A stretch of DNA of 64,000 nucleotides from Nocardioides sp. B-3 (GCF_024703895.1 NZ_CP087968.1:4216001-4280000); one strand, 5' to 3'; counted from the stretch's first letter, positions 23,232 through 34,964 are shown. Notes: generated from the letters alone by a model not told the origin. Program-made: numbers and translations.

Positions 23232-24465
23232 TCACTTCTTGCCCCGCTTGGACCGCGGCTTGCGCGTGGGCTGGACGCGACCGGCCGAGCCACTGGGCTG
23301 GACCGGCCCGTGGGCCTTGGGCGCGACCCGGCCCTTGTTGACGGCTTCCGCCTGCCGCGGCGGCGCCTTGACGGGCCGCGTGGCCACCGTGCCGTCTTCT
23401 CGCACTGGCGCGGGTCCGGCGGCGGGGTGGCGTTGCGGTCGGCCGCGGAGACACGGGAGTAGGGGTCGGCCGCGGCCTCCCGGCGGCGGGCGGCCGCACG
23501 GCGCTCGTCGTAGTGGACGTCCTTCTCGTTGGCCTTGAGCTGCACGAGCAGCGGCGTTGCGATGAAGATCGATGAGTAGGCGCCGACGGCCATGCCCACG
23601 AACAGGGCGAGGGCAAGGTCCTTGAGCGAGCCCGACCCGAGCTGCACGACGCCGACGTAGAGGATCGCGGCGACCGGGATGAGTGCCACGATCGAGGTGT
23701 TGATCGAGCGCACGAGCGTCTGGTTGACGGCGAGGTTGGCCGCTTCGGCGTACGACAGGCGCGACTTCTTGAGCTCGTGGGTGTTCTCGCGCACCTTGTC
23801 GAAGACCACGACGGTGTCGTAGAGCGAGAAGCCCAGGGATCGTGAGCACACCCGTGACCGTGGCCGGCGACACCTCGAAGCCGGAGAGGGCGTAGATGCC
23901 GACCGTGATGAGCACGTCGTGGGCCAGCGCGACCAGCGCCGCGACGGACATCTTCCACTCGCGGAAGTAGGCCCAGATGAAGAGGACGACGAGAACCCGG
24001 GAAGACGACCGGGCCGATCAGGGACCGTTCGGCGACCTCCTTGCCCCAGCTCGGGCCGATCTCCGTCTGGGAGATGTCGGCCTCCGATGCACCCGTCATC
24101 TCAAGGATCGTGGTGACGAGCTCGGCGCTCTCGTCGTCGTCGACCGGCTCGGTCTGGACGATGATCGCCTCGCTGCCCGAGGTCGTGACGACGGGCGCGG
24201 CCGCGCTCTCGATCCCCGTGCCCGCGACCGCGGACCGGAGCTCGTCGGCGGTGTCCCGGGTGACCTTGTCGACCGGCAGGGTCACGCGGTATTCGGCGCC
24301 GCCGGTGAACTCGATGCCCATGTTGAGGCCCTTGGACACCGGGCCGAAGGCCGCCATCGCGAGGATGACCGCCGAGACGGCGTACCAGACCCACTTGCGC
24401 CCGACGAAGTCGATCGAGCGCCGTCCGGCGTAGAGGTCGTTGCCCAGTCGTGAGAACGCGCCCAT
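23232..24465 (-). CDS. secF: Protein translocase subunit SecF
   Basis: SecF works with SecD to use the proton gradient in late protein translocation. The sequence contains the first membrane helix (YAVSAVILAMAAFGP), the motif GLNMGIEFTGGAEYRV, the periplasmic P4 domain, and the helical bundle with SLYDTVVVFDKVRENT and TSIVALIPVAAILYVG. The C-terminal extension is long, basic and proline-rich (to KPRSKRGKK). Frames break near 24000 and 23840 (extra C in TTCCGGG and ATCCTGG) and near 23410. The ATG overlaps the secD stop (TGATG). Confidence 0.93.
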
Positions 24466-26124
24466 CAGGCCTTGCCTCCAGCGGTCGAGACGGAGTCCGG
24501 GCCGAGCGTGTCGGCACTGAGCCCGGACAGCGCGTGGCCGCGGTTGAAGAACGGGAACCGCGCGAGCCACGACACCATCGGGTGGGTGAACCAGAAGAAG
24601 ACCGCGAGGTCGATCAACGTGGACAGGCCGAGCGCGAACGCGAAGCCCTTCACCACGCCGGCCGCGAAGATGTAGAGCACCACGGCCGCGAGCAGCGAGA
24701 TGGAGTCGGCCGCCGGGCAGGTGTTGCGCGCGCACCCAGCCCGCCTCGACCGCGATCCGCATCGACTTGCCGTCGCGCATCTCGTCTCGTATTCGTTCGA
24801 AGAAGACGATGAACGAGTCGGCGGTGATGCCGACGGCGACGATCAGTCCCGCGATGCCGGGCAACGACAGCGTGAACCCGGCGAGCTCACTGAGGAGCAC
24901 CACGAGGGAGTAGGTCAGCGCCGCCGCCGTCAGCAGCGACGCGATGACGACGAGACCCGGAGCCGCGGTAGTAGAAGAGGCAGTAGAGCATCACCAGCAG
25001 CAGCCCGGCGAGACCGGCCTGGATGCCAGCAGAGAGCTGGTTGCCGGCGAGCGACGGGCCGACCAGCTCGACCGGCGGGTCCTTCTCGAAGGATATCGGC
25101 AGTGCGCCGTACTTGAGGCTGGTCGCCGGGCTGCGCGCCTCCGCCTCGGTGAACTGGCCGGTGATCTGGGCGTTGCCGTCGTTGATCAGCCCCTCCATCG
25201 TCGGCGCCGAGATCACCCGGCCGTCGAGCACGATGGCGAACTGCTTCTGGGTGTTGACCGGGGCCCGGGAGATGCGGGCGAACTCGACGGTGCCGGCGCG
25301 GTTGAAGTTGAGGTCGACGCCCCACTCGACGCTCTGCTGGCTCGGCGGCAGGGTGTCGGCGGAACTGAGGTCGGTGCCCTCGATCAGGGTCTTCGACAGC
25401 AGCATCTTCTGCCCGAGCTCGTCGCACGTGATGAGCGGCTTGTCGGGGTCGTCCTCGACCGTCGGCGGCTCGCCCGACGCGGGGCAGCTGAACTCGTTGA
25501 AGGCGGCGACGGACTTGGCGTCCGGGTTGTCCATCCAGACCAGCGGGTCCTCGTCGCCCGCGGGCTCCTCGGGGGACCGGCGACTCCGACGGGGTCGGGG
25601 TCGAGCGACTTCGTCGCGTTCTTCTTGTCCTTCTCGTCGGCCCAGGGCGTACGGCGCCCTGTTGTTGCCACCAGTGTTGCCACCCGGCGCCCGGCTCGTC
25701 GGCGGCGCGGTCGGGACGGTGGTGTTGCCAGTGCTCGGGACGGTGTTGGTGGCACCGGCCACGCCGTTGGCGACGGCCGCGACCACGCGGAAGCGGAGCT
25801 GGGCCCGGCGCTTGACCGTCTCGACGAGGTCGCGGCGGCTCTCGCCGGGGATCTCGACGACGATGTACTTGTTGCCCCGGGTGGAGACCTCCCGCCTCGG
25901 CGACACCCGAGCCGTTGACGCGGTCCTCGATGATGCCGCGCGCCTCGGCCGGGCTGTCGCTGGAGACGTCGCCCTTGGCGACCAGCGTGATCCCGGTGCC
26001 GCCCCGGAGGTCGAGCCCGAGCTTGGGCTTCCAGACGCCCGCGAGCGCCACCAGCCCGTAGGTCAGGGCGGTGACCGGGAAGAAGACGACCGGGGGTGCG
26101 GCCGGGATTGGGCCTGCGCGCCAT
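24465..26124 (-). CDS. secD: Protein translocase subunit SecD
   Basis: SecD is the large partner of SecF. The joined frames give the N-terminal helix, the D1 motif LGLDLRGGTGITLVA, a low-complexity Pro/Thr-rich insertion (about residues 140-190, PSTGNTTVPTAPP), the periplasmic P1 domain, the D4-D6 region (GALPISFEKDPPVELVGPSLAG) and the C-terminal helices (GIAGLIVAVGITADSFIVFFERIRDE, ending HPMVSWLARFP). Frames break near 26095, 25900, 25655, 25577, 24957 and 24722, the densest in the window. The P1 insertion is common in actinobacterial SecD. Confidence 0.93.
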
Positions 26125-26125
26125 C

Positions 26126-26434
26126 TCAGCCCTCGTCGGGTGCGTCGACCGGGTCCGTCGGCCCCGTGGAATCCGCCGGGCTGTCCACGACGCTGATCGC
26201 GGCGCGGGCGACCTCGATCTCCGTGCCGGGCGCGATCTCGACCCCGGCCCGGTCGTCGGCCGGGGACCTGACGGTGCCGTAGATCCCGGACGACAGCATC
26301 ACGCGCTGCCCGGGCTGGAGGTCCGCCCGGAGCTTGGCGATGGCCTTCTGGCGACGGGATGCGGGACGCACCACCATCACCCAGAAGAGCAGCGCGATGG
26401 CCACCGGGGGCAGGAAGGAGGCGAGCTCGCCCAC
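26126..26434 (-). CDS. yajC: Preprotein translocase accessory subunit YajC
   Basis: This is an intact 102-residue single-pass membrane protein: LASFLPPVAIALLFWVMVV is the helix, followed by RPASRRQKAIAKLRADLQPGQRVMLSSGIYGTV, the family core. The acidic tail is typical. It is the first gene of the yajC-secD-secF set; the secD ATG lies one base after its stop. Confidence 0.93.
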   Translation of the reverse strand: MGELASFLPPVAIALLFWVMVVRPASRRQKAIAKLRADLQPGQRVMLSSGIYGTVRSPADDRAGVEIAPGTEIEVARAAISVVDSPADSTGPTDPVDAPDEG

Positions 26435-26521
26435 GGGATTACCTCAAGAGTTTCGGTTGGCTTGACGTCGACATGGGAGCGCGGGAACGAGCCCGAGCGA
26501 CCAACGCTGGAGTGTACGGGG

Positions 26522-27619
26522 TCAGGCGTCGTCGAACAGCGTGGAGTCGACCCCGGACGGCGGCGCGGGTGGCGTCATGCCGAGGTGGTGCCGGGCGGCC
26601 GCGGTGGCGATCCGGCCGCGCGGGGTGCGCGCCGGGGAGGCCGAGGCGGACGAGGAACGGCTCGGCCACCTCCTCGACGGTCTCGCGCTCCTCGCCGACT
26701 GCGACCGCGAGGGTCGAGACCCCGACGGGGCCGCCGCCGAAGCGCCGGCAGAGGGCATCGAGCACGCCGCGGTCGAGCCGGTCGAGCCCGGACTCGTCGA
26801 CCTCGTAGAGCTCGAGGGCGGCCCTCGCCACCTCCAGCGTCACCACCCCGTCGGCGCGGACCTGCGCGTAGTCGCGCACCCGGCGAAGCAGCCGGTTGGC
26901 GATGCGCGGGGTGCCGCGCGAGCGGCCGGCGATCTCGGCCGACCCCTCGTCGGTCAGCTCGACGCCGAGCAGGCCGGCGGAGCGGTGCACGATCTGGTCG
27001 AGCTCGTGCGGCTCGTAGAACTCGAGGTGGGCGGTGAAGCCGAAGCGGTCGCGCAGTGGACCCGGCAGCAGGCCGGCCCGCGTGGTGGCGCCGACCGGGG
27101 GTGAAGGGCGGGATCTCCAGCGGGATGGCCGTGGCGCCCGGCCCCTTGCCGATGACGACGTCGACCCGGAAGTCCTCCATCGCCATGTAGAGCAGCTCTT
27201 CGGCGGGACGTGACATCCGGGTGGATCTCGTCGACGAAGAGCACGTCGCTCTCGTTGAGCCCGGACAGGATCGCCGCGAGGTCGCCCGCGTGGGTGATCG
27301 CGGGCCCGCTGGTCAGGCGCAACGGCGAGGACATCTCGCCGGCGATGATCATGGCGAGGGTGGTCTTGCCCAGTCCGGGCGGCCCGGAGAGCAGGACGTG
27401 GTCGGGGGCTCTCCCCCGTCGTCGGGCCGCCTCGAGGACGAGTCCGAGCTGGTCGCGCACGCGCACCTGCCCGACGACCTCGTCGAGGCTGCGGGGACGC
27501 AGTGCCGCCTCGACCGCGCGCTCGTCGCCGTCGGCATCGGCCTCCGCCGAGGTCAGCCGTCGGAAGTGCGCGGCCTCGGCCTCGGTCAGCTCGTCGTCGG
27601 TGTCGGCGTCCCAGTTCAT
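26522..27619 (-). CDS. ruvB: Holliday junction branch-migration ATPase RuvB
   Basis: This hexameric motor drives branch migration with RuvA. Features: Walker A LLSGPPGLGKTTLAMI, Walker B DVLFVDEIH, the EEL-LYMAMEDFRVDVVIGKGPGA segment, sensor 1 VGATTRAG and the winged-helix domain (GGGPVGVSTLAVAVGEERETVEEVAEPFL). Frames break near 27215, 27100 and 26630. The expected length is 366 codons including the C-terminal tail SGVDSTLFDDA. It starts 15 bases after the ruvA stop. Confidence 0.94.
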
Positions 27620-27634
27620 GTCGTCACGCCTTGC

Positions 27635-28221
27635 TCAGCGCGCGAGGGCGGCGCGGAGCAGGGAGGGTACGTCCGGGCTGGCGCCGGCGTCGGGCGCGAC
27701 GATGTCGACCGCCTGCTCTGCTTCCTTGGCCGACCAGCCGAGGCCCACCGTGCCCCGGTGCACTGGTCGCGCCGGGGCGCGCCGGGAGTCGGTGACTGTC
27801 CGGCGAGCCGGGCGCCGGTGGGCGCGCCGATGCGGTCCTTGAGCTCGAGGATGATCCGCTGCGCGCCCTTCTGACCGATGCCGGGCACCCGCGTCAGCGT
27901 CTTGACGTCCTCCCCCGCGACCGCCGCGCGCAGGTCGTCGGGCGAGAGCACCGCGACCATGGCCCGGGCGACCTTGGGGCCGACACCCGAGGCGGTCTGG
28001 ACGAGCTCGAAGATCTGCTTCTCGTCCTCGTCGAGGAAGCCGAAGACGGTCAGCGAGTCCTCCCGGACCACCATGCTGGTGGGCAGGCTGGCCGTCGAGC
28101 CGACGCGCAGGGTGGCGAGGGTGCCGGGCGTGCACATCAGCTCGAGGCCGACACCGCCGACGTCGAGGACGGCACTGGTCAGGGTGAGCGCGGCGACGTC
28201 GCCGCGCACGAATGCGATCAC
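27635..28221 (-). CDS. ruvA: Holliday junction DNA helicase subunit RuvA
   Basis: RuvA binds four-way junctions. Domain I starts at GTG 28221 (VIAFVRGDVAALTLTSAVLDVGGVG), HhH motifs lie at SGVGPKVARAMVAVLS and VPGIGQKGAQRIILELKDR, and the RuvB-binding domain III is AKEAEQAVDIVAP. The frame breaks near 27775. The start overlaps the repaired ruvC stop (GTGA). The length is about 195 residues. Confidence 0.94.
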
Positions 28222-28745
28222 GGTCTGCTCCTGTTGGCGGCGGCCAGCACGGCCGCCTCGATCCGGGGCCTGCGCGCCACCGCGCCAGATGTGGGTGATG
28301 GCCAGCGCGAGGGCATCGGCGGCGTCGGCCGGCTTGGGCGGCGCGTCGAGCCGCAGGATGCGCGTCACCATCGCCCCCACCTGCGCCTTGTTGGCGCGCC
28401 CGCTGCCGGACACGGCCGCCTTGACCTCGCTCGGCGTGTGCAGCGCGATCGGCAGGCCGCGCCTCGCCGCGACGACCGGGGCGATGCCGCTGGCCCGGGC
28501 GGTGCCCATGATGGTGCTGGAGTCGGAGCGGGCGAAGACCCGCTCGACGGCCACCGCGTCGGGCTGGAACTCATCGAGCCACGCGTCCAGCCCGCGCTCG
28601 ATGGTCACCGGGCGTGCGCGATCGGCTCGGTGTGGCTGGTGCGGATCACGTTGACGTCGACCAGCGTGAGCGGTCGGCCCACGGAGCCCTCGACCACGCC
28701 GACGCCACAACGCGTCAGGCCGGGATCGATCCCGAGCACCCGCAT
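28218..28745 (-). CDS. ruvC: Crossover junction endodeoxyribonuclease RuvC
   Basis: This RNase H-fold resolvase has catalytic motifs VLGIDPGLTRCG (first Asp), AVERVFARSD (Glu), the canonical helix SEVKAAVSGSGRANKAQVGAMV and DAADALALAITHIW (acidic end). Frames break near 28610 and near 28250. At 28250 removing one G from CCCCGGATC restores IEAAVLAAANRSRP and the stop that overlaps ruvA. It is the first gene of ruvCAB and has an SOS box 17 bases upstream of ATG 28745. Confidence 0.93.
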
Positions 28746-28761
28746 GAGTCAGCCTTCCGTC

Positions 28762-28775
28762 CGAACGTCTGTTCG
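28762..28775 (-). promoter_or_regulatory. LexA (SOS) box upstream of ruvC
   Basis: CGAACAGACGTTCG on the minus strand is an exact match to the Gram-positive/actinobacterial LexA core CGAAC-N4-GTTCG. It lies between the ruvC ATG and a possible -10 element (GTTAGC, about 28784-28789), an arrangement that would block transcription of ruvCAB until DNA damage. Confidence 0.82.
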
Positions 28776-28850
28776 GGCACCACGCTAACCTGCGCCGCCG
28801 ACGCGGCGGCGTACGACACGCGCGAGCCGTTGCCCTTTGGCGCCCCGGTG

Positions 28851-28899
28851 GCGGTGCGTGAGCCACCTTTCGGCTCGGAAAATGTGGCTGGCTCACCGC
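28851..28899. repeat. Palindromic intergenic repeat, family 1 copy b
   Basis: The arms GCGGTGCGTGAGCCAC and GTGGCTGGCTCACCGC flank a short loop; the right arm matches copy a (AATGTGGCT, CTCACCGC). It lies in the 28746-29020 gap between the yebC stop and the ruvC promoter. Confidence 0.6.
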
Positions 28900-28930
28900 A
28901 GGTTGGCGTGTCACGGCCGACTCGCGCGGG

Positions 28931-28982
28931 AGCGGTGCCGAACCCACATTCTCAGGGTGCGGAATGTGGCCCACTCACCGCT
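28931..28982. repeat. Palindromic intergenic repeat, family 1 copy c
   Basis: The arms AGCGGTGCCGAACCCACATTCT and GGAATGTGGCCCACTCACCGCT (imperfect) repeat the motif of copies a and b. It lies 39 bases downstream of the yebC stop on the minus strand, where it could serve as a terminator. Confidence 0.58.
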
Positions 28983-29020
28983 GGTTCGAGGCGATGCAAC
29001 GCCGTGCCGCCCGCGGAGCC

Positions 29021-29797
<777 letters not shown>

Positions 29798-29798
<1 letters not shown>

Positions 29799-30435
29799 CA
29801 GTCCCTCTTCGTCTCGTCGGTACGTTCGGCGCGGGCCCGGCGCACCGGGTCGACGAACAGCTCGTGGACCCGCGCGTCGCCGCCGACCTCCGGATGGAAG
29901 GAGGTCGCCATCAGCGAACCCCCGGCGAACGGCAACGATCCTACCGGCGGCCGCTCCCAGCTCGGGATCGGCCGGCACGCGCGCCAGCACCTCGACGCCG
30001 TCACCAACCTCCTCCACCCACGGCGCACGGATGAAGATCCCGTGCACCGGGGCCTCGAGGCCGGTCAGCGAGACGTCGCCCTCGAAGCTGTCGACCTGCC
30101 GGCCGAAGGCGTTGCGCCGCACGGTGACGTCGAGCCCGCCGAGGGTCTCTCGGCCGGGCGCGCCGTCCTCGATCCGGTCGGCCAGCAGGATCATCCCGGC
30201 GCAGGTCCCGAACGTCGGCAGCCCGTCACGGATCCGTGCCCGCAGCGGCTCGTAGAGCTCAAAGATCCCGGCCAGCTTGATCATCGTGGTCGACTCACCG
30301 CCCGGAATGATCAGGCCATCGACCGCGGCCAGCTCCGACGGGCGGCGTACGGCGACTGCCTGCTCGCCCCAGGCGCGAGCACCGCAAGGTGTTCACGGAC
30401 GTCGCCCCGGAGGGCGAGGACTCCGATCGGCTGCG

Positions 30436-30439
<4 letters not shown>
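29798..30439 (-). CDS. pdxT: Pyridoxal 5'-phosphate synthase glutaminase subunit PdxT
   Basis: This class I glutamine amidotransferase supplies ammonia to PdxS for PLP synthesis. It shows PIGVLALRGDVREHLAVL at the N-terminus, LIIPGGESTTM, the nucleophile motif PTFGTCAGMILLA and the catalytic His-Glu in SFHPEVGGDARVHELFV. Frames break near 30370 and 29940. GTG 30439 overlaps the pdxS stop (GTGA), giving strict coupling of the two subunits. Confidence 0.93.
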
Positions 30440-31341
<902 letters not shown>

Positions 31342-31384
31342 GTGCCAATCCTACGGCGCGTCGCGGCTCTCGCCGACTCGGGGA

Positions 31385-32040
31385 TCAGCCCTCCGGCTGG
31401 ACCTCGGCGAGCGCCTGTCGCCGTACGAGCAGAATGCGCTGGAGCACGGTCACCGTGCTGGCGATCGCGAGCAGCCACAGGGTGACTTCGTAGAGGATCG
31501 GCAGGTCCGGGACGTCGCCGAAGAAGGTGAGCACCAAGATCGCCACGAGGCGGTCGGCGCGCTCGGCGATGCCGGTCTTGGCGTTGAAGCCCAGGGCCTT
31601 CACCGCGGCAGCGGGCATAGGACGTCACCGAGCCCATCACCGGGCAGACCAGCGCGAGGCAGAGGTAGAGCCTGTCCTCGGCGACCCAGGGCGAAGTAGA
31701 GCGCGAGCCCGCCGAAGATCGCGCCGTCCGCGACCCTGTCTAGCGTCGAGTCGAGGAAGGCGCCGAACTTGTCCTTGCGCCCGATCGTGCGCGCCATCTG
31801 GCCGTCGATCAGGTCGCTGAAGACGAAGGCGGTGATGAACAGCACGCCCTGCCACAGCATCCCCCGGGGGAAGAAGATCAGCGCGCCCGCGGAGACTCCG
31901 ATCGTGCCGACGAGCGTGACCGCGTCGGGGCTGATGCCGAGCTTGATGAACAGCTTGATGAACGGCTGCAGCACCACGCCCTGCCAGAAGCCCTTGAAGC
32001 GGTCGAGGACGGAGCTGGACAGCAGATTTCCCTCAGGCAC
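31385..32040 (-). CDS. CDP-alcohol phosphatidyltransferase, PgsA1 (PIP synthase) type
   Basis: This membrane enzyme carries the full CDP-OH-P signature D-x2-DG-x2-AR-x8-G-x3-D-x3-D (DLIDGQMARTIGRKDKFGAFLDSTLD, about residues 66-91) and several hydrophobic helices. In mycobacteria the gene at this position, next to a HIT protein and thrS, is pgsA1, which makes phosphatidylinositol phosphate; I infer the same here from motif and position. Frames break near 31685 (extra C in GCCTGGG) and 31620. Starts at GTG 32040. It is followed directly by pdxS, without the acyltransferase and PimA genes found there in mycobacteria. Confidence 0.82.
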
Positions 32041-32049
32041 GGGCGCAGG

Positions 32050-32815
32050 CTATCGCTCGGTGAGCCGGGCACAGATGTCGGCAACCGCACTCGGGACGCC
32101 GGCCACGTGCCAGTCGACTCCGGCGGCGCTCACGACACGGGACTCGCCACCGACACCGCGGATCAGCGCCGCCCCCGGCAGCCGGTCCCAGTCGGGCACG
32201 GAGTGCTGGAACAGCACATCGCCGTGTCCCCGGGCGATCGCCATCGCGTCCATCGTCCCCGAGCCCATCATCCGCAGCGTCGCGACACCGCTGACCGCAC
32301 GTCCGAACGCGGCGCCGATCTCGCCGTCGTAGAACGGCGGGTGGAGGTAGGTCGTGGCGCAGGACTCGCGGAGCGGACGGTCCACGAGCGGTGCCAGCGG
32401 GGTCCCGTTCAGGGTGCTCGGCAGCGCGGGCCCGCCGACGTACAGCTCGTCGCGGAACGGGTTGTAGACCGCACCGAGGTCGGGTTCCTCGCCGTCGATG
32501 AGCGCGATCGCGCTGCACCACCAGTCGAATCCGCGGTGGAAGTTGTAGGTCCCGTCGACCGGGTCGATCACCCAGAGTGCGACCACTGGTGCCGACGTGG
32601 TTGGCGCCCTCCTCCCCCACGATCGAGTCGTCGGGGCGCTCGCGCCGCAGCATGGCCACGATCTGGGCCTCGGCAGCGTGATCAGCGGCGGTGACGACGT
32701 CGGAGAGGTTGGTCTTGGTCTCGGCGTCGAGACCGCCCGCCCGCATGGTGGCCGCGAGCGTGCCGGCCTCCCGGACGAGCAGTGCGGCGAGCTGGGCGTC
32801 ATCCACGGCGGGCAC
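32050..32815 (-). CDS. Inositol monophosphatase-family phosphatase (histidinol-phosphatase-like)
   Basis: This Mg-dependent phosphatase of the IMPase fold has the metal-binding motifs SIVGEEGANH, WVIDPVDGTYNFHRG and the C-terminal WDRLPGAALIRGVGG. It could be HisN-type histidinol-phosphate phosphatase or an inositol monophosphatase; its placement beside a PI-phosphate synthase slightly favours an inositol role. The frame breaks near 32585. GTG 32815 is the probable start, with GTG 32806 as an alternative. It diverges from the small basic gene at 32914. Confidence 0.82.
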
Positions 32816-32913
32816 GCTACCGGCGCGCGGCCTCCGGGTGGTGAAGGGCGGGTGGAATTGCGGCGTACTGTGGCAAGACGGAGCAATCTTGCTCCGCCAA
32901 CCGGGGAGCCCCG

Positions 32914-33045
32914 ATGAGCGACAAGTCGCCACGGCAAGGCATGACCAAGAAGTCCAAGTCCATCAAGGAGAAGCGGGCCGACAAGGCCGCCAAGGCAGCC
33001 GGTGGCAGCTCTGCCGTGGAGAGCCCGGGCAGCAAGAAGAAGTGA
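32914..33045 (+). CDS. Small lysine-rich basic protein (43 aa)
   Basis: This 43-residue product begins MSDKSPRQGMTKKSKSIKEK and ends GSKKK. It is about 30% lysine, with no hydrophobic segment and no cysteine. It starts seven bases after a GGGGAG Shine-Dalgarno and its stop overlaps the GTG of the next gene (GTGA), which is good evidence that it is real and translated. A short inverted repeat (GGAGCA/TGCTCC) lies in its leader at about 32880-32895. The function is unknown; nucleic-acid binding is plausible from the charge. Confidence 0.7.
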   Translation: MSDKSPRQGMTKKSKSIKEKRADKAAKAAGGSSAVESPGSKKK

Positions 33046-34186
33046 GCCTTCTCAGTCTCGGCATCGTCGGCACGTCGACCAAGGAGAACGAGCACCGCCT
33101 CCCCCTCCACCCCGACCACACGGCCGGCCTCGAGCCCGGCATCGCGGCCGGGACCACCCTCGAGCACGGGTACGGCGAACGCTTCGGCCGCAGTGATGCG
33201 GAGCTCGCGCAATTCGTGGCCGGGTTCGCGACCCGCGAGGAGATCATCACCGGCTCCGACGTGGTGGTGCTGCCCAAGCCGCAGCACGAGGACGTCGCGG
33301 CCATGCACGCAGGCCGGGTCCTCTGGGGCTGGCCGCACTGCGTGCAGGACCCGACCATGACTCAGCTCGCGATCGACCGCGAGCTGACGTTGATCGCCTT
33401 CGAGGCGATGAACCACTGGACCCGCGACGGTTCGGTGGGGCTGCACGTGTTCCACAAGAACAACGAGCTGGCGGGCTACTGCTCGGTGCTGCAGGCGATG
33501 GAGCTCGTCGGCATCACCGGCGACTACGGCCGTCGGCTCAGCGCCGTGGTGATCGGCTTCGGGGCCACCGCGCGTGGTGCCGTGACCGCCCTCAAGGCGC
33601 ACGGGGTGAGCGACGTCGCGGTGCTCACGACCCGGGGGGTGGCGGCGGTCGGCTCACCGATCCACTCCGTGCGGATCCGCCAGTTCGACCACGACCCCGA
33701 CGACCCGGCCAACAGCCGGGTCATCACCGATCGTGGACGCGTCCCGCTGGCGCCGTACCTCGCGGAGAACGACATCGTCGTCAACTGCACCCTGCAGGAC
33801 ACGGACGCGCCGCTGACCTACCTGCGCACCGAGGATCTCGCGGAGTTCAGGCAGGGCTCGCTGATCGTCGACGTGTCCTGCGACGAGGCGATGGGCTTCA
33901 CCTCGGGCCACGCCGACGACGTTCGACGACCCGATGTTCACCGTCGGCGACCGCGTGCACTACTACGCCGTCGACCACAGCCCGTCCTACCTGTGGAACT
34001 CCGCGACCCGGGAGAACAGCGAAGCGCTGATGCCCTTCATGGAGGCGGTGCTGTCCGGACCCACTGCGTGGGCGGCCGACGAGACCATCAGCCGGGCCAT
34101 AGAGATCCGGGACGGCCGGATCCGGAACCCGGCCATCCTGTCGTTCCAGGGGGCGCGCCGAGGTGCACCCACACCTCGTGTCCTAG
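33042..34186 (+). CDS. N5-(carboxyethyl)ornithine synthase-like / alanine dehydrogenase-family protein
   Basis: This is a member of the alanine dehydrogenase/pyridine nucleotide transhydrogenase fold, with closest resemblance to N5-(carboxyethyl)ornithine synthase (NADPH-dependent reductive condensation of pyruvate with an amino acid). The N-terminus SLGIVGTSTKENEHRLPLHPDH has the conserved Arg-x-Pro, VLWGWPHCVQDP is followed by the HKNNELAGYCSVLQAMEL segment, and the nucleotide-binding loop is AVVIGFGATARGAVTAL. The C-terminus reads VHYYAVDHSPSYLWNSATRENSEAL. Frames break near 33922 and 34152. It is coupled to the upstream 43-residue ORF. The true substrate is unproven. Confidence 0.75.
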
Positions 34187-34245
34187 GGCGCCCGCCGAGC
34201 CGCCGGTCGGGTCGATGCCCGATCGGCGGCACTCGTCAGCTCCTT

Positions 34246-34866
34246 TCAGACCAGCTCGGGCACCCTGCAGGTGCGCGATCGCCAGCTCGCACTCGTCGAT
34301 GTCGATGAACTGCACACCGCCCCTGCGGCTGCGCTCGTCGCGAAGCTCGCCGGCCATCTCGCGCGTGGCCTCCGGGTCCGCCCGGGTGTCGAACCTGATC
34401 GTGCCGCAGCACTCGCCCGTCATCCGATTGACCATGAAGCTGGCGCTGCAGAACCCGTCTGAGCCCTCCATCCGGACCATGACGGAGTCGCGGAAGAAGT
34501 CGATCGTCGACTCCATCTCCGAGGGTTCGCAGCGAAGCCGGGTGACCCGGCACCATGATCCCTCCCGGGCAGCGTGCTCACGATGCATGACGGCGATCTC
34601 CCACTCGTCTACCGTCGCCTCGCCGGCCATGAGCTCGGTCGCGTGCTCGCGCAACGGGCTCACCGTGCCGTCGGTGGCCTGCATGGCTTCCTCGGACATC
34701 CACGACGTGGTCGCGATGCAGCGGCCGGTCTCGCGGTTGGCCAGCAGCGAGAGGCCCAGACAGCCGTCCATCGCTGTCACTGCCGGCATGACGTCGTCTC
34801 GCACATATCGAATGCACGCGTCGACTGGCTGGAATCGCCCACGATCGACGTGGAGCGTGCATGCAT
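34246..34866 (-). CDS. Two-domain antibiotic-biosynthesis-monooxygenase-like protein
   Basis: Two ferredoxin-like ABM/Dabb-type domains follow each other: one with CIRYVRDDVMPAVTAMDGCLGLSLLANRETGRC, the other with STIDFFRDSVMVRMEGSDGFCSASFMVNRMTGEC. I placed the start at ATG 34866 because AGGAGG stands nine bases upstream and the N-terminus MHARSTSIVGD fits the family; a frame break near 34835 then joins the body. A second break near 34262 gives the natural end IAHLQVPELV. It converges with the carboxyethyl-ornithine-synthase-like gene. The function is unknown; small-molecule or heme binding is possible. Confidence 0.68.
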
Positions 34867-34964
34867 CACAGCGCACCTCCTGTCTCGGGGTGGCACCCCG
34901 GCGGCACCACCGCTCGGAGTCCAATGTCCTCCCGGTGGCGGGCCGGCACAAGGCCGGGTGTCCG

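Noticed and set aside
22696..24903. Single 735-codon frame that seems to fuse secD, secF and apt
   Set aside because: It arises because frame errors happen to bring parts of three genes into one frame; the start and stop overlaps between secD, secF and apt show they are separate genes.
27616..28974. Apparent ruvC-ruvA fusion frame
   Set aside because: The one-base break near 28250 removes the ruvC stop. Restoring it gives a normal ruvC end overlapping the ruvA GTG.
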